From Metaphire vulgaris (lineage: Eukaryota; Annelida; Clitellata; Crassiclitellata; Megascolecidae): DNA of 64,000 bases. Below are positions 54,464-64,000 of the stretch, piece after piece. Position 1 is the stretch's first letter. Each line of letters begins with the position of its first letter. The notes below the pieces were generated by a model, which worked only from the letters and a program-made list of their open reading frames with translations, was not told the origin of the DNA and made no database searches. The stretch lies in NCBI GenBank assembly GCA_018105865.1, contig CM030862.1:8164479-8228478 (forward strand). The letters run 5' to 3'. A program made the translations under genes and the position numbers.

Positions 54464-54680
54464 AGTATGCGCACCAATAGTTTGCGCACATGGGAGTATG
54501 CGCACTAGGAATTTGCGCACCAGGATCGTACCAGGGTTAGGATTAGAGTTAGGGTTAAAGTTAACTCTCAACCTAACTCTAACCCTCACCCTAACCCTAA
54601 ACCTAACCCTTACCCTAACCCTGGTGCGCAAATTTCTAGTGCGCAAACTCCCAGGTGCGCAAACTACTGGTGCGCATACT
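54464..54680. mobile_element. Palindromic element with GCGCA arrays and a TTAGGG-like core
   Basis: AGTATGCGCACCAATAGTTT ... AACTACTGGTGCGCATACT. Each arm has four GCGCA units spaced about 17-20 bp. The centre is degenerate GGGTTAGG on the left and CCCTAACC on the right. Confidence 0.65.
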
Positions 54681-54692
54681 ATGCTACACTCT

Positions 54693-54868
54693 GATATGCA
54701 CTATTAGACGCCTTTCCAGTTGTTATTCTCGCTCTCATATAATCTCATCCAGGAGTCATCCTTATCTCGTAATACTTTCTATTTTATCCTATCGTTTGCA
54801 CAGACCGCATCCAGTCTCGGATGTTATTAACTTAGCATGCTAATTTCATTTGAGTGGATGGTTAGAAA
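54693..54868. repeat. Direct repeat, right copy (about 176 bp)
   Basis: GATATGCACTATTAGACGCC ... GAGTGGATGGTTAGAAA; partner of 54272-54453. Confidence 0.9.
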
Positions 54869-55283
54869 TTGAGTTCCCAATCGGACTGAAATCTCTCTGT
54901 TTTTGAAATCTTTAAATGTGATCGATATCCAAGACACAGGACCATGGACGTCCGCAGAAATTTTTCCAGGGTGTGCAAAACAGGGTCCTGTGACGAAAGA
55001 AATTAACTAAAATTTCCGGGGAGGTGCTAAACAAGGTTTTGTGACGAAAGAAGCAAGTAATTTTACTTTTTTCATAACTCCACAATTTCTCCAGGGGGTG
55101 CAATTGCACACTCTTGCACCCCCCTCCGGACGCCCATGCACAGGACACGACTTAACGCGCACCCATTAGGCTTAGTGCTTACTCACCCACAGAGATAATC
55201 TTATCGCAATGGACTGGAGATCTTGAAAGACAGTAAAGACGACGACGACGACAATGAGGATTACGATGATGACGACGACGATG

Positions 55284-55477
55284 CAGGTGCGGTTCCACAG
55301 AGGAGGGGTTTCAAAGGGTTCGTTGAATGCCTGCCCCACCCAGTGACCCCGTAATTTTGTGCACTCATTCTAAGCAACCAGACGGGTCCAAGTTGATGAA
55401 AAATAGTTGACTCTATGCTTATAAGTTGCCACTCCAACATCCCCTCCCCAACTTGCCAAATCCTGAAGCCGCCACTG
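55284..55477. mobile_element. hAT-type MITE, family A (diverged)
   Basis: CAGGTGCGGTTCCACAG ... CCTGAAGCCGCCACTG with a perfect duplication CGACGATG (55276-55283, 55478-55485). It inserted in a GAC/GAT microsatellite. Confidence 0.85.
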
Positions 55478-55697
55478 CGACGATGATGACGACAAAGACG
55501 ACGACGACGAATATGATGATGGTGGTGGTGGTATAGTGGTGGTGTTCTATGCCTGACTCTTGATCATCATCATCGTTGTCGTCGTCGTCATCTTAGTAGG
55601 CCTATAGAAATGCCAGAAATCATATTTACATTTTACAGGGTCTAAAAATATAAAAACGATGGCACCTAATTGCTAGAAGTCTATATTAGAAGAGAGG

Positions 55698-55698
55698 A

Positions 55699-55780
<82 letters not shown>

Positions 55781-55797
55781 GTGTTATTAGTATTATT

Positions 55798-55874
<77 letters not shown>

Positions 55875-55915
55875 CATCATCATCATCATCATCATCATTA
55901 TAATTACTACTACTA
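55698..55915. repeat. (ATT)n / (ATC)n microsatellite
   Basis: About 175 bp of ATT with a short GTT interruption, then CATCAT and ACTACT runs. Confidence 0.95.
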
Positions 55916-56584
55916 CTACTACTATTTTTTACTCACATACTTCTAATATTATAGTACTCTAACGATATCAATCGATGATAGGTCCACTCCAAATCCATAG
56001 TTCACGCCATGGAAGAACAGCATCACGTAAATCTTCGTACTCGTTAGCAGCCTCTAGGCTCGAGGTCCCACTTTTTGAGATACTGTAATAGAAAGGGGAT
56101 GGTATAGGCCGCTATTGCCGCTGCTGAAGAGCTGGCAGGGTTCGCACCTTGACACTTTTTCGCCCAAGTTGGCAGAAAGCAATGATGATGATGATGAGTG
56201 CATGTCGCAATAGGCCCCACACTTTTTCGCAATTCCGGAGATCAGTCGAAGAAAAGAGGAGACGAAATAGTCAGAAAATGAGAACTCAAGGCGTGCGAAC
56301 ATGCATTTCCAGGCCTGTTCCGAGCGATAGGGCCTACTTTGTCTAATTTAATCTATTTATTTCTTCGTAAACTAATTTAATTTCTTACTCTGTAAACGAA
56401 TACGAAAAACAATAATAACAACAATTAACAACGGACCCTTTGACGCCTTTAATAGTAACACATACTACATTGTCCTTTGCAAAACGTCATCTGATACATG
56501 TATTTGTGAAGAAAACGTCTGTATTGTTTAACCGGATGATGTGGCATTTGACAGATTAGATTAGATCTCATTGTAATCCACGTT

Positions 56585-56586
56585 AA

Positions 56587-56627
<41 letters not shown>

Positions 56628-56628
56628 C
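56585..56628. repeat. (CA)n microsatellite
   Basis: ACACAC run with one AAAC interruption. No gene is seen from 55990 to 56935; retroelement scraps related to 48541-49050 lie at 56000-56200. Confidence 0.9.
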
Positions 56629-56937
56629 GGAGCACAATATGCCAGTGTACTCGGTGACCCTGTTCCAGTCGCCATTGTGCAGCCATTAAGAAGGCGGACA
56701 CAATGACCCTATATTCCTATTTTCCGATCTTTTAAGCGCCTGTCTGACGCTGATCGAGTGATGGGTTAATGAGTGCGTTGTAACGGCGGCGCGCTTTTCC
56801 CCCGTTGAATTTTTGATAGTAACACGTGTGGGGGTCACTGAGGAAGCAGAATTCAATAGGGCAACGACCCTCCCCTGTGGGACCGCCTCTGCTTTACCCG
56901 TGTGCCATCTAGGATCCCACAGGCCTGCACCGTCACG

Positions 56938-57166
<229 letters not shown>

Positions 57167-57464
57167 TTATAATAGTGGTTCAAATAATAATAATCTAATA
57201 ATGTGTGTAATAATAACCATTAGGCATTCATTCCTGATTTAATTGAAATTTACTGAGAACGGATGTCATGTTTTCACCCAGTCATTCCTGATTTAATTGA
57301 AATAGTATCAGAATAACAACAACAACAACAAAAATAACAGGGTTTTAAGTGGCTCAATAGGATCTGCTCCTATACTGAGAGGCTTTTGAGTGTTGCGCTT
57401 TTCTGGACCATCTCCTAACTTAAATCGTATACGCCTAATTCAGAGACACTGCTATTGCAAAAAT

Positions 57465-57664
57465 CAGGGGCGTAGCGACGGGGAGAGGGGGGGTTATCGG
57501 TACATATACCCCCCAAAATCAGTCTACCTTAAAGTTTTTTATGTGATTTACATGTGGTTATATGTGATTTCTATGGTTTATCTGGTCTATAGGCCTACTT
57601 TATAGTTAAGATGTACAGTATACCCACCCAAACTATTTATACCCTCCCAAATCAAATTCCTGGC
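57465..57664. mobile_element. hAT-type MITE, family C, right end lost
   Basis: CAGGGGCGTAGCGACGGGG ... AATCAAATTCCTG flanked by GCAAAAAT on both sides. The usual right terminus GCTACGCCCCTG is missing. Confidence 0.6.
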
Positions 57665-57881
57665 AAAAATGTGTTGCTGTTTAGGCAGATATGTTGAAGG
57701 CATTAGTGTGGACGAACTGTTTCTAGTCTCTTCGTGCCGTCACTATTTCTCAGACTCTGGTCTAAATTTTGATGCTCGTTAGTTTTATTCGTTAAAAGAG
57801 AGAACAGCTTACAATTGCTTCGCTTAACAGGCGTATATCCACGCACATCCTGAGATGAGTGGGCGGACCCCCGCCCCTAAA

Positions 57882-57938
57882 CAGAGGCGTAGCGACGGGG
57901 GTTATATCGGTATATACCCCCAATCAGGCTACGCCCTG
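57882..57938. mobile_element. 57-bp minimal hAT-type MITE
   Basis: CAGAGGCGTAGCGACGGGGG ... CAGGCTACGCCCTG with a perfect duplication CCCCTAAA (57874-57881, 57939-57946). Confidence 0.75.
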
Positions 57939-58023
57939 CCCCTAAACTATCTGCTTTAGAACCGCCCGCACCAATGCACCCAGCTGCAAACGACGGTGGC
58001 ACGCGAGTGTCGTAACGCTATTC

Positions 58024-58255
58024 AGGGCCGCCGAGAGAAATTCCGGGCCCGGAACAAAAAAATTGCGGGCCCTTAAGAAAAATTTCTCAAGTCTCCGAAA
58101 AACCTGACAAGGAAAAAAAAGTTACCAACTCTCCAAAAACAGCCTGACAAGCAAAAAACAACGAAAAACCTTATCGTCACCGGATCTGGGCCCCTGAAAA
58201 CTCCATTGGCCCCGGTACAATGTACCGGCTGCACCCCCTCTCCTCAGGCCTGGCG
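58024..58255. repeat. MITE family F copy, inverted relative to 25383-25561
   Basis: CAGGGCCGCCGAGAGAAATT ... GTACAATGTACCGGCTGCAC. It contains two copies of the CTGACAAGSAAAAAA motif (58106, 58151). AATTAATTAAGTC repeats lie at 58356-58430. Confidence 0.65.
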
Positions 58256-58882
58256 CTATTATTTTTAAAGCGCCAACCTTCCAAATTCACCGGCAATCCA
58301 CGCAGCAGTAACATAGCCTATTGAGATCGCACTGCGCCTCTGTATGTATGGATAATTAATTAATTAAGTCAATTAATTAAGTCAATTAATTAAGTCTATT
58401 GATTAAGTCTATTGATTAAGTCTACTAATTAATAGATTCTAGCAGTGGTGAGGCTGAGCATAGGCGTAAAACTTCTATTAGGCCCCTAAGACTGGAGCCC
58501 CCACTTTTAAGAGGCTGTCAAAGAGAAGGGGAAGGCACAGGGGTTGGACTCCCCACTTTTTCATCCAAGCTTATGTCAACGGGGCTGGGAGAAAGCGACG
58601 ACCTCCACGAATTCAGTGGGCGCTGGTTGCACGAATATCGATTCAAAATTTGTAAAATGGGGGGGTTCTCCCACCCAAATAGACCGTTTGGTCACTCGGG
58701 GAAGTTCTCCCATACTGACTGGGAAAGGGACGCTAGACATTGGCGTAACCACGGGGGACAGAAGGGGCCGGACCCCTATTTTAGCTGGAAGCAGTCGTAT
58801 ATGATATATGCAAGACCGTTGAGAAAATATTCTGGGGAGGGTGGAGGGTAAGACGATCGGAACAGAAACGATACATTATAAC

Positions 58883-59176
58883 GGTGACCCGTCAAATGCG
58901 CGAACGACATTTGCGCGCCGACATTTGCGCGCCGACATTTGCGCGATATTATATAATAATACGGGTTAGGGTTAGGGTTAGAGTTTGGGTTTGATTTTGG
59001 GTTATGATTAACTTACTATAGTTACTAAAGCACGGATGACTTTTAATTTATAGCACAATTCGTGCTTCCTCGAAATACGCGCTAATATCGGCGCGCAAAT
59101 GTCGGCGCGCAATTGTCGATTTTACGTTCGCGCATTTGTCGTCGCGCAAATGTCGGTCGCGCAAATGTCGGTGAAC
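58883..59176. mobile_element. Palindromic element with GCGCG arrays and a TTAGGG-like core
   Basis: Flanked by CATTATAAC on both sides (58874-58882, 59177-59185). Arms carry repeated GACATTTGCGCG units. GGGTTAGGGTTAGGGTTAGA is near the centre. A 9-bp duplication would fit Mutator-like elements, but no transposase is present. 59186-59765 shows nothing except a CAA run (59625-59655). Confidence 0.6.
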
Positions 59177-59768
59177 CATTATAACAACGATAAATTCTCA
59201 TACAGGGCCGACCCTACCACCCAATTTCTATATGTCTGCGGACAATTATTTCATAAGTCCCTCGGGAACAACGAAGTACCGAAGGCATAACGAATATAAG
59301 TGGACGTGAATGTAAGAAGAAATCTTTGAAGATCTTTTTCCTTGAAGACTTTCTTCACTCGATCGAAGATGGTGCTGCACTCGCCCCCTCCTTTATTCCT
59401 GAACCATGGCTGCTCCACAGGCATTAGACGCCTCTCCTCTCAGTGTCTGAAATGCTTAGAATTCGTCAAATATTTGACCGATGGTAATATCATTTAGCAG
59501 GATGCTGCGTATTTCATCGCATAATAATAATAATTCACGAATGGATACGTTGAAAATCGCTTTCCCGGCGTCCGTGTTTAAATCATCGCGTAAACTTCAA
59601 CTGTTGATAAGACAATAACAACAACAACAACAACAACAACAAACAACAAACAACACTCGGATCCTTTGGATCGATGTTACGACTGATTAGATCCGAAGCA
59701 AGTTAATTAGCCTCTGCAGAATTTGGGGGAGTCTAGCTTTTTAAAGAATTTAATATATATATATATAT

Positions 59769-59779
59769 AGACATTTATC

Positions 59780-59839
<60 letters not shown>

Positions 59840-59850
59840 GATAAATGTCT
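59769..59850. repeat. Perfect hairpin built on a (TA)n microsatellite
   Basis: AGACATTTATCTGTGCATAT and its exact complement flank about 40 bp of TA. Confidence 0.9.
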
Positions 59851-60058
59851 TGTCTTAACCATACTCGTGTGCTGAGACTTGGCTTCTCGTGGACCACTCT
59901 TCTGCGTGTAATCCTTTCATTTGTCAATCTCGTTGCTGCTTTCAAAGTCAATCCGGTCCATGATTGGATGTTTCCTATTCTAGTCATTGCGGTCTGCCTC
60001 TTCTCCTTTTTTCTTCTTCTTCTCCGTCTTCACACTCTTCTTTTTTTTTTTCTTCCAT

Positions 60059-60187
60059 CCTCCTCCTCCTTCTTCTTCTTTTCTTCTTCTTCTTCTTCTT
60101 CTTCTTCTTCTTCTTCTTCTTCTTCTTCTTCTTCTTCTTCTTCTTCTTCTTCTTCTTCTTCTTCTTCTTCTTCTTCTTCTTCTTCTT

Positions 60188-60250
<63 letters not shown>

Positions 60251-60285
60251 GTAGTACTACTACTACTACTACTTCTTCTATTTCT
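60059..60285. repeat. (TTC)n then (TAC)n microsatellite
   Basis: TTC units from about 60070 to 60190, then TAC units to about 60272. Confidence 0.95.
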
Positions 60286-60309
60286 TCTCTTTCTTTTTGG
60301 GCAATTTTG

Positions 60310-60782
60310 ACCCCTTCCCCTTGTCAACAACTGTCAACTTTCAGTTACCCCCTATAATTATGTCAAAAACTTTTGACACCCCCAAAATCAATGACAGGTC
60401 CCAATAACAAGGTTATTATTTTTGAGGTGATGACCGTTTTATCCCTTTTTTGTTCATCGAGTGACAAAATGTGATGATTACCTTTTGCCGTGCTTTTTCC
60501 ATTGTAATAGCCTAAGTAGTATTCCATGAAATTTCCTATCTTTTGATTATTTGTAAAAAGTGAAATTGTTGAAATTGTTGATTGACCCCCTCCCCTCAGT
60601 GGCAACTCCACCGAGGGCCAGATTGAGTGGCCCCCAGTTGGGACCCTATACTTAATGCTACATACATTAAACAACAAATGGTCATGATTAGAAGTTGCAA
60701 CTGCCACTTGCCAAATCTTAGAGCCGCCACTGCAAACCCCCCTCCCTTTCCTAAATTGTTGACATAATTAATGGACAGCCCC
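60310..60782. mobile_element. PIF/Harbinger-like MITE (family K), inverted, with nested MITE
   Basis: Complementary to 50206-50616 (TTGTCAACAACTGTCAACTT, ending TAATTAATGGACAGCCCC). The family A MITE 60597-60732 lies inside, with a small deletion at the insertion point. Confidence 0.7.
60597..60732. mobile_element. hAT-type MITE, family A, nested
   Basis: CAGTGGCAACTCCACC ... TTAGAGCCGCCACTG; shortened, no clear duplication. Confidence 0.7.
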
Positions 60783-61043
<261 letters not shown>

Positions 61044-61310
61044 CGTTTCACAGGAGGCGCAGAGAAAAAATCGCCCGTTGACTTAATTTCTGCACGAAGC
61101 AGCTTTCACGAAATTCTCACGACCTCTGAACGCCCGCCTGCCAGTCGTGAACCCCAGACGCACTGGCGGAGTATTCGCCACCGTTGTCTAACTTATCTCT
61201 TCCAAATCTAATCTCGTTTGTACCTGAGACGGCGTCGATAACTCCTTTGTAGGCCTATTACTAATCGTCGAGTCATACCAAGTGGCTCCCGTCGACCATT
61301 CGCCTGTGAT

Positions 61311-61336
61311 CATAGCCTCCTCTAGAGGAGGCTATG
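61311..61336. repeat. 26-bp perfect palindrome
   Basis: CATAGCCTCCTCT and its exact complement, adjacent with no spacer. Confidence 0.95.
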
Positions 61337-61837
61337 CTGTGTTCCCGTCCGTGGGAAAAACTTCTGGTCGCTAATGAAAATGCCCGTATAAACCACGCCC
61401 ATAAATACGTCAAACGTCGCTAGCCACGCGCTGCACGTTGCTGCCATTTCCGACGTAGCTAATCACGGCGAAAGGATGAATAATTATAACAAACGAGTCA
61501 TTTTAAAAAATTCTCGAATCCGAGTTTGAATAGGCCAAGTCTGGGACCAAGTTTTAGGCAATTAGGCTATTATTATTATTATTATTATCGTAAAAAATAT
61601 CCTTTGTCAGTCAGAGAGGAGTTGGTCTGTGGCCATTAATTAAAAGCGCCATTTTTAAATTTTTGAAGGATTTGGGGATAGTATATAGGCATAGCTGGAA
61701 TCGCCTTCCTAATCTCACAAAGTCTCTCTTTTCGTGTGGATGTAGACAATTAGTTCATTCTCACCCCCATTTGCTGCATTACAAGCCCTCGTCATTGCTT
61801 ACGCGGTGACGGTTCCACCATGTTGATGACTGGGGAT

Positions 61838-62026
61838 CAGTGTTTAATCTCGACTCCTGAACTCGGGGGGAAACTGAAAAATCCGGGAGAAATCGACAAA
61901 GCCGGGGTAATTCTGCTATTGGGCTGCTGTTAGTTAATGTAGTATGCCCAAATTTCCGGGGGGAAGTAAATTTAAAATTTCCGGGGAAGGGCAATTTTTC
62001 CCGGAAACGGCCTAGATTAAACCCTG
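61838..62026. mobile_element. hAT-type MITE, family G (CAGTGTTTAATCT)
   Basis: CAGTGTTTAATCTCGACTCC ... GGCCTAGATTAAACCCTG with a perfect duplication CTGGGGAT (61830-61837, 62027-62034). Confidence 0.88.
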
Positions 62027-62089
62027 CTGGGGATGCATCCCTCATCGGGGTTCCGGATAACCTTTTATTGCTTGTCAACGGGAGGCAAC

Positions 62090-62286
62090 TGCACAGAGGC
62101 CCGGCGGTCGGGGGGGCGGGCCCATGATGAATACGTATAATTAAAAATAATATGGATAATAACACTAAAGTAAAGGGGGCCCGGCGAGGAAAAGGGGGCT
62201 CCGGCGTGAAAAGGCTGACAAGCAAAAAATGGTCGTAAAGAAATTTTAATCTGCACAGGGGCCCGGAATTTCTCTCGGCGGGCCTG
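62090..62286. mobile_element. MITE family F remnant
   Basis: It ends GAATTTCTCTCGGCGGGCCTG and contains GGCTGACAAGCAAAAAATGG (62215-62234). Confidence 0.5.
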
Positions 62287-62556
62287 CATGGGTCCATTTA
62301 GAACCCCCCAGCCCATTATGATTCAGACCCAGCCCAACCAGCCGTAATACTAATACATTACAATTTCTTAAATCATGACTTATTTTCTTACCCAACCCAC
62401 CACAAACCTGGAAATTTCTAACCCAACCTGATCGAACCCAGTGGCATAGCCAGGATTTTCCGAAGGGGAGGAGGCTATGGTTACCATCCACATGATTTCG
62501 ACTTTGAAAAATCATGACAAGCAAAAAAAGAAGTAGTAAACTATTACTTTGCTTTA

Positions 62557-62609
62557 AAAAGTGTGAATTATAGGTCTATGGACTATATAGACCTATAATT
62601 CACACTTTA
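62557..62609. repeat. Near-perfect hairpin
   Basis: AAAGTGTGAATTATAGGTCT and its complement, separated by about 9 bp. Confidence 0.9.
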
Positions 62610-62929
62610 TAGGTACATGCAGGCGCCCACATTATGGGGGAAAGGAAGCAAATGATCCTAGAAAACTTAGGGGAGGAAAATCCCCCTGAGTTTTGGTAGC
62701 ATATTAATTCGATAAGCCCCTAAATGCCTGTGCAAATAAATTACTGGTTTTACTACAGTGCAAAACTTCGTATACGCTTACCGGTACTAATTCAAGTTCA
62801 TTATTATCAGGCATTCATAAAATTTTATTATTATTATCACTTTTACGTACAGTCATTCTAATGATGCAGAATGTAAACTTCAAGTGAAATATAAATAACT
62901 TATAATAAACCAATAGACTCACATGAAGT

Positions 62930-63130
62930 TTACATTCAAAATTAGACTACTGCAACTCCCTCCATTATAGCCTTTCAAAGACCTCCATCAACAAATTACA
63001 ATCCATTCAAGACTGTGAAACAGTGCAATTAGATATTGTTAATAACTTGTTACAGTCAGCTGCCTTACGTCTAGTTATCCCTTTTGCAGTTGTTGCAGCT
63101 TTAATGCCTCTAAAAATGATGGGCCTAGGT
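62930..63130 (+). repeat. LINE reverse-transcriptase fragment
   Basis: A frame reads DYCNSLHYSLSKTSINKLQS then IQDC, matching LDYCNSLLxGL-x-x-x-x-x-KLQ-x-VQN of CR1/L2 elements. Confidence 0.55.
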
Positions 63131-63477
63131 GTGGTTGTTGGAGAAATCTAATTTTTAAACTAAATACTAAACAAAATAGACAATTTTCAGGTAATTTTGA
63201 ATAGTTTGCCAGCGCAATTACTGCGATATCTCTCTAGTTTCAACTTACATCTATCTAATAGTCCTTTGTGGCTGTTGGAATTTTCCAGAAATTGAGAATT
63301 AGAAGTTACTGGTATGAGACCTATCCTGGCGCACCAAAGTGTGCAATGTAATGTCCAAAATGCACTGAAACCCACTATGAGCATCTATTGATTTCAAAAT
63401 TTTCCGCCGACCCCAGGCTTTTTTCCCATAAATTTGCGGTGGGGTGCCAATATCCAGTGTTATACTGCTAGTTTTTC

Positions 63478-63478
63478 G

Positions 63479-63528
<50 letters not shown>
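63478..63528. repeat. (AAT)n microsatellite
   Basis: About 16 AAT units. Confidence 0.95.
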
Positions 63529-63529
<1 letters not shown>

Positions 63530-63783
63530 TTTTATATTATGGTAATAATGTGATGTAGATAAATCCTGCCGAATCCCCGTTTAGGTGTAGGAGAGGCAAG
63601 GGAGGACAGGGAAGGGGGAAGCTGCTTCCAGCGGCCAGGGGATGGGCGCCCCTGGGTACATGATCCCGCGCATGCAGCTACTGTATATACGCAATAAAGA
63701 ATGTTGGTCGAACAGCCAAGGGGAGCGTTTTAAACCCCCAACCTCTGGCTACGCCACTGATCCAACCAATGGGTGGACCCAAC

Positions 63784-63985
63784 CAGAGGCGTAGCGAGGG
63801 GGCAGGAGCATATGCTCTCGGGCGCCGAGGTGGGGGCGCCAAAATTGGGTATTTGGGTAAGCGAAATGCATAATAATAAAGAAGAAGAAACATGTGCGAC
63901 GACATCTTTTTCCCTCGTCAGCAGTGTCGGGGGCGCCACGGGTAGACGTTGCCCCCGGGCGCCGGATACCCTCGCTACGCCTCTG
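63784..63985. mobile_element. hAT-type MITE (CAGAGGCGTAGCGAGGG)
   Basis: CAGAGGCGTAGCGAGGGGGC ... CCCTCGCTACGCCTCTG with a perfect duplication GACCCAAC (63776-63783, 63986-63993). ATCTTTTTCCCTCGTCAGCA (63904-63923) is a divergent copy of the shared internal motif. Confidence 0.88.
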
Positions 63986-64000
63986 GACCCAACCCATGCC

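Noticed and set aside
58964..58990. Telomere-like GGGTTA tract as an ancient telomere fusion
   Set aside because: It is short, degenerate and sits at the centre of a palindromic mobile element. Similar tracts occur inside MITEs at 2.6, 10.7 and 33.0 kb.
59845..60357. 170-codon Ser-rich frame
   Set aside because: Translation of (TTC)n and (TAC)n repeats.

Overview
This is eukaryotic (animal) genomic DNA: two intron-rich protein genes, two nuclear tRNA genes, and a very dense load of short non-autonomous DNA transposons (mostly hAT-type with 8-bp target duplications), LINE fragments and microsatellites. Metazoan origin follows from an Ena/VASP gene, a nucleobindin gene and a selenocysteine tRNA. 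Degenerate TTAGGG-like tracts and the repeat-rich introns suggest an invertebrate, perhaps a marine deuterostome, but the species cannot be fixed from the sequence.

Layout. 0-13.5 kb: repeats (a mariner with about 195-bp inverted repeats, a decayed CR1/L2-type LINE, hAT MITEs, a piggyBac-like MITE) plus tRNA-Ser(GCU) at 9.3 kb. 13.6-22.2 kb, minus strand: an Ena/VASP actin-regulator gene. I assembled it from phase-compatible exons: two EVH1 exons, a proline-rich/GAB exon, an F-actin-binding exon, a linker exon and the tetramerisation coiled coil. The extreme 5' and 3' exons are only candidates. 22.5-28 kb: repeats. 28.2 kb, minus strand: tRNA-Sec(UCA) with a TATA box at -30 and a T5 terminator. 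30.9-49.8 kb, plus strand: a nucleobindin (NUCB1/NUCB2 family) gene with signal peptide, nesfatin-like N-terminus, two EF-hands and a C-terminal Q-rich tail. 50-64 kb: repeats, microsatellites and a GC-rich block near 53.3-54.1 kb, with no gene I can support.

Main observations. (1) The nucleobindin exon encoding the core of the nesfatin-1 segment is present twice as diverged, phase-0, stop-free versions (31824-31931 and 32777-32887), suggesting mutually exclusive splicing. (2) The same gene has two phase-matched terminal exons (47077-47171 and 49611-49771) that would give different C-termini. (3) Exon 6 contains a one-base deficit in a T run that breaks the frame. (4) The Ena/VASP EVH1 domain is joined across an apparent GC-AG intron. 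(5) A motif of about 25 bp (GATGACCTTTTTTTGCTTGT-CAG and its complement) recurs some 20 times inside MITE families whose terminal repeats are unrelated. (6) A family of about 80-bp elements bounded by TTAA and CCCCTTAACTGG inverted repeats looks piggyBac-mobilised.
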